Shown: in pieces, positions 1 to 5,249 of the stretch
Layout: each line of letters starts with the position of its first letter
How positions within the stretch are numbered: position 1 is the stretch's first letter
NCBI GenBank assembly: GCA_964522445.1
Contig: CAZFUY010000147.1
Span: 1-5,249, forward strand
Length of the DNA stretch: 5,249 bases
Reading direction: 5' to 3'
Source of the DNA: CAZFUY01 sp964522445
GTDB taxonomy: Bacteria; Pseudomonadota; Gammaproteobacteria; SZUA-229
Translations under genes and position numbers: made by a program
The notes under the pieces: model-generated
Databases searched by the model: none
Told to the model about the DNA's origin: nothing
What the model saw: only the letters and a program-made list of their open reading frames with translations

Positions 1-181
1 CATCCTGAGCCGCACGAAAGTCATTGAAGGTTTTTGTGACAGGTTCGAGTTGTGAGTATTCCATTGATAGCTCACGAAACTTATTTTGATCAGAAATGAT
101 ATCGGGTTCACTCAGTAATAAACCAATTTCTTCATGGCGTTCGAGCAGGGTTTCAAGTTTTAGACGAATTGAATCTTTCAT
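1..181 (-). CDS. prfA: Peptide chain release factor 1 (RF1), N-terminal part, cut by window edge
   Basis: Reading the minus strand from ATG at 181-179 gives 60 intact codons beginning MKDSIRLKLETLLERHEEIG and ending FRAAQD at the window edge. The pattern M-K-x-S-I-x-x-K-L-E-x-L-x-E-R-H-E-E, then a DQ(N/E)(K/R)FR(E/A)LS(M/R)EY(S/A)QL block, matches the N-terminal helical domain of bacterial RF1. RF1 is the cytoplasmic factor that reads UAA and UAG and triggers peptide release. The PxT recognition motif and the catalytic GGQ loop lie beyond the window. The start lies 3 nt after the hemA stop (TAA-AAT-ATG) with no recognisable Shine-Dalgarno, so translational coupling to hemA is likely. The hemA-prfA pair is a well-known gammaproteobacterial operon. 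The family call is confident; completeness of the gene cannot be judged. Confidence 0.95.
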   Translation of the reverse strand, partial: MKDSIRLKLETLLERHEEIGLLLSEPDIISDQNKFRELSMEYSQLEPVTKTFNDFRAAQD

Positions 182-184
182 ATT

Positions 185-1477
185 TTATTTTTTATCGTTT
201 GAATTGTTGCCAGTGTCCTGGTCAAGAAACATTGAACGTGTATATTCAATTAAATCATGACGATTTTCCTGGCTGGCCTGGCGTAATTTAATGCTGGGTT
301 GATGTAAAAATTTATTAGTTAATGTACGAGTTAAAAAGTTTAAAACATCTTCGGCAGGTTTCCCCTGTGCAAGTTGTTTTTGTGCCTTTTCTAAAATTTC
401 TTTGCTCATGTCTTCGGCGTTTTCTCGTATCTCACGAATAACATCAACAACCTTGAGTGAGCGTTGCCAGTTAAGGAAATTTTCTACCTGAACATCAATA
501 ATTTCATTTGCCTGTTCAGCGGCCTGCTGGCGTGATTGCAGATTTTCCTGAATAATTTCCTGTAGGTCATCAACGGTGTATAAATAAACATCATCCAGCT
601 CACCGACTTCCTGTTCCACATCTCGGGGAACAGCGATATCCACCATAAAAATAGGTTTGTGCTTGCGTTGTTTAAGGGCTTTTTCAACTGCGCCTTTGCC
701 AAGGATGGGTAAAGGGCTGGCTGTTGATGAAATAACAATATCGGCTTTGTGTAAGTAGTCAGGTATTTGCGGTAAAGGGATGGCCTCGCCATTAAATTGA
801 TCGGCAAGCCCCTGAGCGCGGTCAACGCTGCGGTTAGCAATAATAATGTGTTTAATTTTATTAGCGTGTAAATGTCTGGCGGCCAGTTCAATGGTTTCGC
901 CTGCACCAATCATTAGCGCGGTGAGTTCGGTAAAGTCGCCAAATATCTGTTTGGATAGATTAACTGCGGCAAAGGCAACAGAAACCGGGCTTGAGCCTAT
1001 TTCGGTATCTGTGCGTACCTGTTTGGCAACAGAAAAAGCGTGCTGAAATAACTTGCCCAGCATTGTACCTATAGTGCCTAAATTATTAGCCTGAGCGTAT
1101 GCCTGCTTCATTTGGCCGAGAATCTGAGGTTCGCCCAGAACCATAGAATCCAGTCCACAGGCCACCCGTAAAGCATGGCGAATGCTATTTTCATGATGGT
1201 GAAGATAGATATGGTCGCTTAGATCGGCAGGTGTGAAACCATGAAACTTACTGAACCATTCTATTAGCTGGCGGTCATTCTTCTTGCTGTCGCACGGTTT
1301 TGCAGTGCAATACAGTTCGGTGCGATTACAGGTAGAAAGTATTGCTACTTCTGAAATGCACTCCAGTTCAGAAAGGGACTTTACTGCATCAGGCAGGTTT
1401 TCAGGCGTAAATGCAAGGCGTTCACGCATCTCTATGGGCGTGGTTTTGTGGTTTAAACCTAGTGTAATCAATGACAT
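185..1477 (-). CDS. hemA: Glutamyl-tRNA reductase
   Basis: This 430-residue protein is a complete GluTR (E. coli protein about 418 aa). The enzyme reduces glutamyl-tRNA(Glu) with NADPH to glutamate-1-semialdehyde, the first committed step of C5-pathway haem synthesis, in the cytoplasm. The N-terminal catalytic domain starts MSLITLGLNHKTTPIEMRER and carries the STCNRTE motif with nucleophilic Cys50. His101, just before the conserved GLDSMVLGEPQILGQ stretch (108-122), is the probable conserved active-site histidine. The NADPH-binding Rossmann domain shows IGAGET (190-195), NRS (215-217) and DIAVPRD (280-286). A helical dimerisation domain follows (about 320-415), then a polar tail ending NNSNDKK. 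The start is fixed by the family N-terminus. No good ribosome binding site precedes it, and the promoter should lie in the divergent region upstream. It is followed 3 nt later by prfA. Nothing is truncated, and the assignment is near certain. Confidence 0.98.
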   Translation of the reverse strand: MSLITLGLNHKTTPIEMRERLAFTPENLPDAVKSLSELECISEVAILSTCNRTELYCTAKPCDSKKNDRQLIEWFSKFHGFTPADLSDHIYLHHHENSIRHALRVACGLDSMVLGEPQILGQMKQAYAQANNLGTIGTMLGKLFQHAFSVAKQVRTDTEIGSSPVSVAFAAVNLSKQIFGDFTELTALMIGAGETIELAARHLHANKIKHIIIANRSVDRAQGLADQFNGEAIPLPQIPDYLHKADIVISSTASPLPILGKGAVEKALKQRKHKPIFMVDIAVPRDVEQEVGELDDVYLYTVDDLQEIIQENLQSRQQAAEQANEIIDVQVENFLNWQRSLKVVDVIREIRENAEDMSKEILEKAQKQLAQGKPAEDVLNFLTRTLTNKFLHQPSIKLRQASQENRHDLIEYTRSMFLDQDTGNNSNDKK

Positions 1478-1702
1478 ATGGTGTTTATTGAGTGCCGGAA
1501 GTTAGTCTGGCAGTACATTATCTATCTGCTGCTGGATAAGAAAACTCTAAATTTTGAGCTATTGGCAGTTTTAATACAAGTTAAACATGGTTGAATGTTT
1601 TATACATTTCTGGAATTTGATGATTATCTGGATAAACAGATTTATTCAGGGTTAGTCTGATTAGGTAAAACTTATTTGCCTGTGTTAGATGTGATTATTG
1701 TT

Positions 1703-1730
1703 TTTTCAGACAGGTGAACCCATATATAAA
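1703..1730 (+). promoter_or_regulatory. Candidate sigma70-type promoter for the TPR lipoprotein gene (weak)
   Basis: TTTTCA (1703-1708, 4 of 6 to TTGACA) is separated by 16 bp from TATAAA (1725-1730, 5 of 6 to TATAAT). Transcription would begin near 1737, leaving a leader of about 55 nt before the ATG. TATATT at 1751-1756 is an alternative -10 but lacks a -35. The region is so AT-rich that chance matches are expected, so this is only a candidate. Confidence 0.25.
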
Positions 1731-1778
1731 GAAATAATTGAAATATAGGTTATATTTATTAAATAGCCGTAAGTTTTT

Positions 1779-1783
1779 AGGAG
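1779..1783 (+). promoter_or_regulatory. Shine-Dalgarno that decides the start of the TPR lipoprotein gene
   Basis: AGGAG at 1779-1783 directly abuts an in-frame TTG at 1784, a spacing of zero that ribosomes do not use. It lies 9 nt before the ATG at 1793, which is a workable distance. The ATG is therefore the likely start and the protein is 574 rather than 577 residues long. Confidence 0.75.
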
Positions 1784-1792
1784 TTGTCGCAG

Positions 1793-3517
1793 ATGTCACG
1801 GCGATCAGAGAATATAAAAAAATTATCCCATTTCGTAAACTCAGCTGTGCTGGCGCTTATGCTGGCGGGCTGTAGTTCTATATCAACCCTTGAAACTGTT
1901 GAGGGTGAAGATATTGCACATGCTCCAGAATTGACGGGCGATCTGCTTTATAACCTGCTGGCAGGAGAATTTGCGGGCATTAAAGGTGATATGTCTGAAT
2001 CAACTGATTATTATCGTTATGCAGCAAATAACTCCACAGACCCACAGATTGCAGGGCGTGCTGTCCATATCGCACTTTATGCCAAACGTTATGATGATGT
2101 ACTGGCGCTTGCTGAGCGCTGGCAGGCATTAGGCGGTAATAAACAATCTGTTGTTCGTAGTAGAGTGCTGGCTTATTTGCATTTGAACAAGATTGAGGAT
2201 GCGGTTGAGAATATAGAAAAGCTACTGTTAGTTGATGGCAGGATTGAAAAAAAATCAGTGGCCGCTTTAGGGAAAATTTTAAAACAGGAAGCCAGTAATG
2301 AAACCACTTTATCTGTACTGGAGTTGCTTAATATTCGGCATCCACAACAGGCCAGCTTACTACTCGTGCTGGCTCGTTTTGAAGCCAATGCTGAAAAGTA
2401 TGAAAAAGCCAGAAGTACAATCGAACAGGTTATTCAGCTTGAGCCAGATATTTCTGATGCATATTTAATTAAAGCGCAAATTCTGGCAGCAGAAAATAAA
2501 GAAAAAGAAGCACTGGCATCGATAGCCATTGCGGTAGAAAAACGCCCTGAAGATAATCGTTTGCGTTTACAGTATGCGCGTATGCTGGTGCGTGTAAAAA
2601 TGTATGATGATGCCTGGAAACATTTTATGCAGCTTAAGGTTGCACTGCCAGATAATGAAAATATTTTATTAAGCCTGGGTTTGTTATCGATAGAAACAGA
2701 TAAAACAGATTTGGCAAAACAATACTTGCAGGAATTAATTGATAAGGGATACCACAATTATCAGGCGCATTATTATCTGGGGCGGATTCAGCAAACACAT
2801 AAAGAATACATGGCTTCAATTGCCAACTATGAGCGAGTAACGGGTGGTGAATATTTGCTGGATGCACGTATTCGTGTGGCAGGTTTGCTGGCTGAAATAG
2901 GCAAGATTGATGATGCGCTGGATAAACTGAAAACTTTAATAAATCGTGACAATAATAATATTAATCAGGTTAAAGTTTATCTGGCACAGGGTGAAGTATT
3001 ACGCAGTGTGCATCGCAATAAAGAAGCAATGACTGTTTATAATGCCGCCTTAAAAGATTCACCCGAAAATACAGATCTGCTTTATGCACGTGCATTAACA
3101 GCTGAAAAACTGGATATGTTAGATGTTACTGAATCTGATTTACGCATGGTTCTTATACATGAGCCTAATAATGCAAATGCGCTAAATGCTTTGGGTTATA
3201 CATTGGCAGATCGTACCGAAAGACTGGAAGAGGCTAAAAAATATATTTTAAAAGCGGCCAGTTTATTACCCGATGACCCTGCTGTTTTAGATAGTCTGGG
3301 CTGGATTTATTATCGACTGGGTGAATATGCAAAAGCAATTGACTGGTTAGGTAAAGCTTTTGCACGGCTGGAAGATGCAGAAATTGCAGCACATCTGGGT
3401 GAAGTGCTATGGAAAAATGGACAGACTGAAGAGGCAGATAAAATCTGGCAACGAGGTCTTAAAGTAGAAGCTGATCATCCTGTTTTGAAAAAAACGATTG
3501 AACAATATCACAAATAA
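1793..3517 (+). CDS. lbcA: Outer-membrane TPR lipoprotein, LbcA (PA4667) family
   Basis: This 574-residue protein begins with a basic segment (SRRSENIKK) and a hydrophobic stretch ending in the lipobox LAGC. Cys27 would be lipidated. Ser at +2 means no Asp retention signal, so outer-membrane sorting by Lol is expected. The rest is helical TPR solenoid, about ten repeats by eye. Clear ones lie near 221-254, 458-494, 496-527 and 529-563. The C-terminal signature (ALNALGYTLADR, then PAVLDSLGWIYYRLGEY, then AAHLGEVLW) is typical of the TPR family beside lolB in pseudomonads. From published work, P. aeruginosa LbcA (PA4667) binds and activates the periplasmic protease CtpA, which degrades peptidoglycan cross-link hydrolases. 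The same role here is inferred from family and position; ctpA itself is not in the window. The gene is transcribed away from hemA and is separated from lolB by a repeat element. The family call is strong; the function is moderately sure. Confidence 0.85.
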   Translation: MSRRSENIKKLSHFVNSAVLALMLAGCSSISTLETVEGEDIAHAPELTGDLLYNLLAGEFAGIKGDMSESTDYYRYAANNSTDPQIAGRAVHIALYAKRYDDVLALAERWQALGGNKQSVVRSRVLAYLHLNKIEDAVENIEKLLLVDGRIEKKSVAALGKILKQEASNETTLSVLELLNIRHPQQASLLLVLARFEANAEKYEKARSTIEQVIQLEPDISDAYLIKAQILAAENKEKEALASIAIAVEKRPEDNRLRLQYARMLVRVKMYDDAWKHFMQLKVALPDNENILLSLGLLSIETDKTDLAKQYLQELIDKGYHNYQAHYYLGRIQQTHKEYMASIANYERVTGGEYLLDARIRVAGLLAEIGKIDDALDKLKTLINRDNNNINQVKVYLAQGEVLRSVHRNKEAMTVYNAALKDSPENTDLLYARALTAEKLDMLDVTESDLRMVLIHEPNNANALNALGYTLADRTERLEEAKKYILKAASLLPDDPAVLDSLGWIYYRLGEYAKAIDWLGKAFARLEDAEIAAHLGEVLWKNGQTEEADKIWQRGLKVEADHPVLKKTIEQYHK

Positions 3518-3553
3518 AAAAATACCATTGGGAGCTTTGCACGATGCTAATCC

Positions 3554-3642
3554 TGTCATCCCGGTATGCTTTTGAGCCGGGATCTAGTGCTTTAAAGTGC
3601 TGATAGTCACTAGATTCCTGCTAGAAGCATGCAGGAACGACG
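3554..3642. repeat. Nested inverted repeat with two hairpins (GTCATCCCGG-type dispersed repeat)
   Basis: The left arm (3554-3589) and the right arm (3608-3642) are imperfect reverse complements over about 35 bp, with ATCTAGTG/CACTAGAT (3582-3589 and 3608-3615) perfect at the centre and an 18-nt spacer. Each arm is also a hairpin on its own: ATCCCGG/CCGGGAT (3558-3564 and 3577-3583, 12-nt loop) and TTCCTGC/GCAGGAA (3615-3621 and 3631-3637, 9-nt loop). The outline GTCATCCCGG...CCGGGATC resembles dispersed intergenic repeats I recall from many proteobacterial genomes. No U-run follows either hairpin, so it is not a standard terminator, although it could affect readthrough or mRNA stability between lbcA and lolB. 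Confidence 0.75.
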
Positions 3643-3652
3643 ATAAAAACGG

Positions 3653-3658
3653 TATAAT
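3653..3658 (+). promoter_or_regulatory. Perfect -10 box (TATAAT) upstream of lolB, inside the MITE-like element
   Basis: TATAAT matches the sigma70 -10 consensus exactly. It would start transcription near 3665, about 20 nt before the lolB ATG. No good -35 is present: the 17-bp-spaced hexamer at 3630-3635 is TGCAGG, and there is no TGn extension. Activity would therefore need an activator or would be modest. Surrounding A/T tracts (3643-3664) make chance occurrence possible. Confidence 0.4.
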
Positions 3659-3670
3659 TTTATTTCGTGC

Positions 3671-3675
3671 AAAGG
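3671..3675 (+). promoter_or_regulatory. Probable lolB ribosome binding site, inside the element's right terminal repeat
   Basis: AAAGG at 3671-3675 is the only purine-rich Shine-Dalgarno-like word before the lolB ATG at 3687. The 11-nt spacing is somewhat long. It falls within the terminal inverted repeat TCGTGCAAAGGTCTCC, so lolB translation appears to use sequence contributed by the element. Confidence 0.45.
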
Positions 3676-3686
3676 TCTCCATTTAT

Positions 3687-4298
3687 ATGAAAAAACTATT
3701 AATAGCAGCATTTATTATTCTGCTTAATGCCTGTGCCTCACCTCAAAAATACACATCGTCACCTGTCAATAATGCTTTATGGGAAAAACATCAACAACAG
3801 GTAAAGCATATAAATCAATGGAATATTAGTGGTCGTATCGCTATTAACACAGAAGATAATGGTGGTCAGGCAGATTTATTCTGGATGCAAAAAAACAATC
3901 AGTATTATGATATTAAACTGGTTGCACCCTTTGGTGGTGGCACCAGTTATTTACAGAGCCGACCACACGGCGTATTGCTAACCACATCGGATGGGCAGCA
4001 AATAATGGAGCAGGATATAGAAACGCTGCTGTCACAAATTCAGGACTGGCATTTTCCTGTTAGTTCGGTGAGATACTGGCTACTGGGTATACCCTCGCCA
4101 GACAGTAAGTCAAAATTATTAAACTGGGATCTGCAAACACATTTAACTTTGATGGAACAGGATGGCTGGCGTGTTGAGATGCGCAAATATAAAAAAGTGG
4201 GGCAATATATGTTGCCTAAGAAATTATTTATCAGCCGCCTGGATAACGATGAAATTGAATTACGGATGGTTATTCGAAAATGGGGCATTGAGCCATAG
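3687..4298 (+). CDS. lolB: Outer-membrane lipoprotein insertion factor LolB
   Basis: This 203-residue lipoprotein is close to E. coli LolB in length (207 aa). LolB takes lipoproteins from the periplasmic carrier LolA and inserts them into the inner leaflet of the outer membrane. A very short signal peptide (MKKLLIAAFIILLNAC) ends at Cys16. The lipobox LNAC is slightly atypical at -2. Family landmarks follow: WEKHQQQVKHINQW (32-45), SGRIAI (48-53), the FW strand (65-66), the VAPFGGG loop (79-85), and a PVSSVRYWLLGIP block (124-136) matching E. coli PLNSLRQWILGLP. Phe82 stands where E. coli has the exposed Leu of NPLG (Leu68 of the mature protein). The reading frame extends upstream to an ATG at 3597, but that part is repeat DNA and would bury the signal peptide, so ATG 3687 is chosen. 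The stop overlaps the ispE start by one base. Confidence 0.93.
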   Translation: MKKLLIAAFIILLNACASPQKYTSSPVNNALWEKHQQQVKHINQWNISGRIAINTEDNGGQADLFWMQKNNQYYDIKLVAPFGGGTSYLQSRPHGVLLTTSDGQQIMEQDIETLLSQIQDWHFPVSSVRYWLLGIPSPDSKSKLLNWDLQTHLTLMEQDGWRVEMRKYKKVGQYMLPKKLFISRLDNDEIELRMVIRKWGIEP

Positions 4299-5164
4299 TG
4301 AATAATGTCTGGCCTGCGCCTGCCAAACTTAACCTGTTTTTACATATTACAGGTCGTCGTGATGATGGTTATCATTTACTACAGTCTGTGTTTCAATTTC
4401 TGGATTACGGTGATGAGCTTAAATTTACATTGCGTGAAGACGGAAAAATACACCGTGTAACAGACGTGCCCGGCGTGAGTGAAAATGAAGATTTAATTGT
4501 ATGTGCAGCTAAAGCATTGCAGCAAGCAACAGGTGTTCAGCAAGGCGTTGATATTCATATAGAGAAAAAATTACCCATGGGTGGTGGTGTGGGTGGTGGC
4601 AGTTCGGATGCGGCGACAACACTGGTTGCACTCAATCATTTATGGAAAACAGGACTGGAATTAGACCGGCTGGCTGAAATAGGACTGGCATTAGGAGCAG
4701 ATATTCCCGTATTTATTCAGGGAAAAACTGCTTTTGCGGAGGGTGTTGGTGAAAAACTTCAGCCCATAAAAATACCAGAACCGTGGTTTTTAGTGGTAAA
4801 ACCCCAAATTCATGTGTCAACAGCAAAAATATTTAACGATTCGCAATTGACACGAAACAGTCCAGCCATCAAAATATGCGACCTCAAAACCAGTGCGACT
4901 GGAATTGATAACCTGGAAAATGTGTGTGAGCCGATAGCCGCACGACATTATCCTGAGATTGCAGAAGTTATCAGTTATTTAAAACGCTACGGAAATGCGC
5001 GAATGACTGGAACAGGAGCTTGCGTATTTACAGGCTTTGAAAATGAAGCCGAAGCAAAGCAGGCACTGAGTAATTTGCCAGACAACTGGCAGGGATTTGT
5101 GGCAAAAGCAATGAATACATCGCCATTGCTTTTGAAACTGCAAAATATGCAGGAGCGGCTTTAG
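4298..5164 (+). CDS. ispE: 4-diphosphocytidyl-2-C-methyl-D-erythritol kinase
   Basis: This 288-residue GHMP-family kinase performs the ATP-dependent phosphorylation of CDP-methylerythritol in the cytoplasmic MEP pathway to IPP and DMAPP. The N-terminal PAPAKLNLFLHITGRRDDGYH holds catalytic Lys10 and substrate-binding His26. The glycine-rich ATP loop PMGGGVGGGSSDAA lies at 93-106. Catalytic Asp135 sits in GADIPVF, followed by AFAEGVGE (145-152). The third GHMP motif TGTGACVF is at 237-244. Alignment from memory with the E. coli enzyme is close along its whole length. Translation starts at GTG 4298, sharing one base with the lolB stop (TAGTG). There is no clear Shine-Dalgarno, so termination-reinitiation coupling is likely. 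The last residues (MQERL) and the TAG stop fall in a REP-like hairpin. A tRNA-Gln follows 47 bp later. Confidence 0.97.
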   Translation: MNNVWPAPAKLNLFLHITGRRDDGYHLLQSVFQFLDYGDELKFTLREDGKIHRVTDVPGVSENEDLIVCAAKALQQATGVQQGVDIHIEKKLPMGGGVGGGSSDAATTLVALNHLWKTGLELDRLAEIGLALGADIPVFIQGKTAFAEGVGEKLQPIKIPEPWFLVVKPQIHVSTAKIFNDSQLTRNSPAIKICDLKTSATGIDNLENVCEPIAARHYPEIAEVISYLKRYGNARMTGTGACVFTGFENEAEAKQALSNLPDNWQGFVAKAMNTSPLLLKLQNMQERL

Positions 5165-5170
5165 CCGCGA
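5150..5170. repeat. REP-like GC-rich hairpin overlapping the ispE stop codon
   Basis: CAGGAGCGGCTTTAGCCGCGA contains GCGGC/GCCGC (5155-5159 and 5164-5168) around a TTTA loop, and the ispE TAG stop (5162-5164) spans the loop and the first base of the right arm. The GGAGCGGCTTTAGCCGCGA outline resembles REP units that I recall from pseudomonads, xanthomonads and other gammaproteobacteria. No U-run follows, so it is not a canonical terminator. Its copy number in this genome cannot be seen from one window. Confidence 0.45.
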
Positions 5171-5211
5171 TTAGTCCTCTCATTTGGTAGAGAGTGGAAA
5201 GTAAAAATTAT

Positions 5212-5249
5212 TGGGCCGTCGCCAAGCGGTAAGGCAACAGGTTTTGATC
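5212..5249 (+). tRNA. tRNA-Gln (anticodon TTG), 5' half, cut by window end
   Basis: TGGGCCG (5212-5218) forms the 5' acceptor strand, followed by T8-C9. The D arm is GCC-AAGCGGTAA-GGC (5221-5235), nearly identical to E. coli tRNA-Gln. After A26 comes the 5' anticodon strand ACAGG (5237-5241) and the loop TTTTGAT (5242-5248), with anticodon TTG at 5244-5246, reading CAA. The window ends at the first base of the 3' anticodon strand (C5249, pairing with G5241). The location between ispE and, outside the window, presumably prs is as in Pseudomonas. It may be cotranscribed with ispE, since no terminator or clear promoter separates them. Confidence 0.93.

Larger units (their letters stand above)
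1478..1792. other. Divergent intergenic region between hemA and the TPR lipoprotein gene
   Basis: This 315-bp AT-rich stretch separates two divergent starts, so it must hold the promoters for hemA-prfA (leftward) and for the TPR gene (rightward). I find no credible ORF, RNA gene or terminator in it. On the minus strand TATAAA (complement of 1599-1604) is the best -10-like hexamer toward hemA, but no convincing -35 sits upstream of it. Short repeated words occur: GTTAGTCTG at 1501-1509 and 1651-1659, and CTGGATAA at 1532-1539 and 1628-1635. ATCTG/CAGAT (1626-1630 and 1637-1641) form a small inverted repeat. None matches an operator I can name. Confidence 0.6.
3530..3680. mobile_element. MITE-like non-autonomous element between lbcA and lolB
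   Basis: About 151 bp are bounded by an inverted repeat. GGAGCTTTGCACGA (3531-3544) faces TCGTGCAAAGGTCTCC (3665-3680). The inner 10 bp (CTTTGCACGA, 3535-3544 with 3665-3674) are perfect, and the outer GGAG/CTCC pair again after a 2-nt offset. ATT lies on both flanks (3527-3529 and 3681-3683) and CCATT appears at both junctions (3525-3529 and 3679-3683), consistent with a short target duplication. The interior encodes no protein and contains a second, nested inverted repeat (3554-3642). Small size, terminal inverted repeats, a possible 3-bp duplication and no transposase are the marks of a MITE. A 3-bp ANT duplication is a feature of some IS5-family groups, so mobilisation by such a transposase is possible, but that is inference. 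The left boundary is uncertain by 1-2 bp because the two termini differ in length. Confidence 0.6.

Noticed and set aside
484..909. Minus-strand open frame of 141 codons inside hemA
   Set aside because: It is an out-of-frame shadow of the unmistakable hemA coding frame with no family features. The plus-strand frames at 846-1046 and 1284-1505 are rejected for the same reason.
1784..1792. TTG start for the TPR lipoprotein three codons upstream
   Set aside because: AGGAG directly abuts the TTG; the spacing fits only the ATG at 1793.
2173..2867. Three minus-strand open frames antisense to the TPR gene
   Set aside because: Their composition is that of antisense translation, they overlap each other in different frames, and no start signals are evident.
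3530..3680. CRISPR-like or phage attachment site reading of the repeats in the lbcA-lolB gap
   Set aside because: The repeats are inverted and paired, with no regular direct repeats, spacers, integrase or nearby tRNA; a MITE-like element explains them better.
3597..3686. In-frame upstream extension of lolB to an ATG at 3597
   Set aside because: It lies in the repeat element, would put 30 non-signal residues before an otherwise good lipoprotein signal peptide, and has no ribosome binding site.
4040..4288. Minus-strand open frame antisense to lolB
   Set aside because: The overlapping plus-strand frame is a recognised LolB; this frame shows no motif.
5177..5194. CTCTC/GAGAG hairpin as a terminator after ispE
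   Set aside because: The stem is only 5 bp, AT/GC mixed, and followed by an A-rich stretch rather than a U-run.

Overview
This is a chromosomal housekeeping segment from a gammaproteobacterium with an AT-leaning genome (G+C judged by eye to be in the low forties). The protein sequences and the gene order point there: prfA-hemA on one strand, and divergently a TPR lipoprotein gene, lolB, ispE and tRNA-Gln. This is the arrangement I recall for Pseudomonas aeruginosa PA4665-PA4669. In E. coli, lolB lies directly next to hemA and the TPR gene is absent. I cannot place the organism below class level.

Layout. Positions 1-181 (minus) hold the first 60 codons of prfA (release factor 1). Positions 185-1477 (minus) are a complete hemA (glutamyl-tRNA reductase), 3 nt upstream of prfA. 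Positions 1478-1792 are a 315-bp divergent intergenic region. Positions 1793-3517 (plus) encode an outer-membrane TPR lipoprotein of the LbcA/PA4667 family, followed by 169 bp containing a compact mobile-element-like repeat. Positions 3687-4298 are lolB and 4298-5164 are ispE, which overlap by one base. A tRNA-Gln(UUG) begins at 5212 and is cut by the window end.

How the genes work together. The left arm covers the first committed step of haem synthesis plus a translation termination factor. The right arm joins envelope biogenesis (LbcA, a probable partner of the CtpA periplasmic protease, and LolB, the final acceptor in lipoprotein sorting) to isoprenoid precursor synthesis (IspE) and a tRNA. 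LbcA is itself a lipoprotein that LolB would insert into the outer membrane.

The most interesting structure is not a gene. The lbcA-lolB gap holds a ~151-bp MITE-like element (3530-3680) with terminal inverted repeats, a possible ATT target duplication and a nested inner inverted repeat that forms two hairpins. Its right end contains a perfect TATAAT box and the only plausible lolB ribosome binding site, so the insertion may have supplied the lolB expression signals. A second, REP-like hairpin overlaps the ispE stop codon. I see no evidence of a defence, secretion or other novel multi-gene system.
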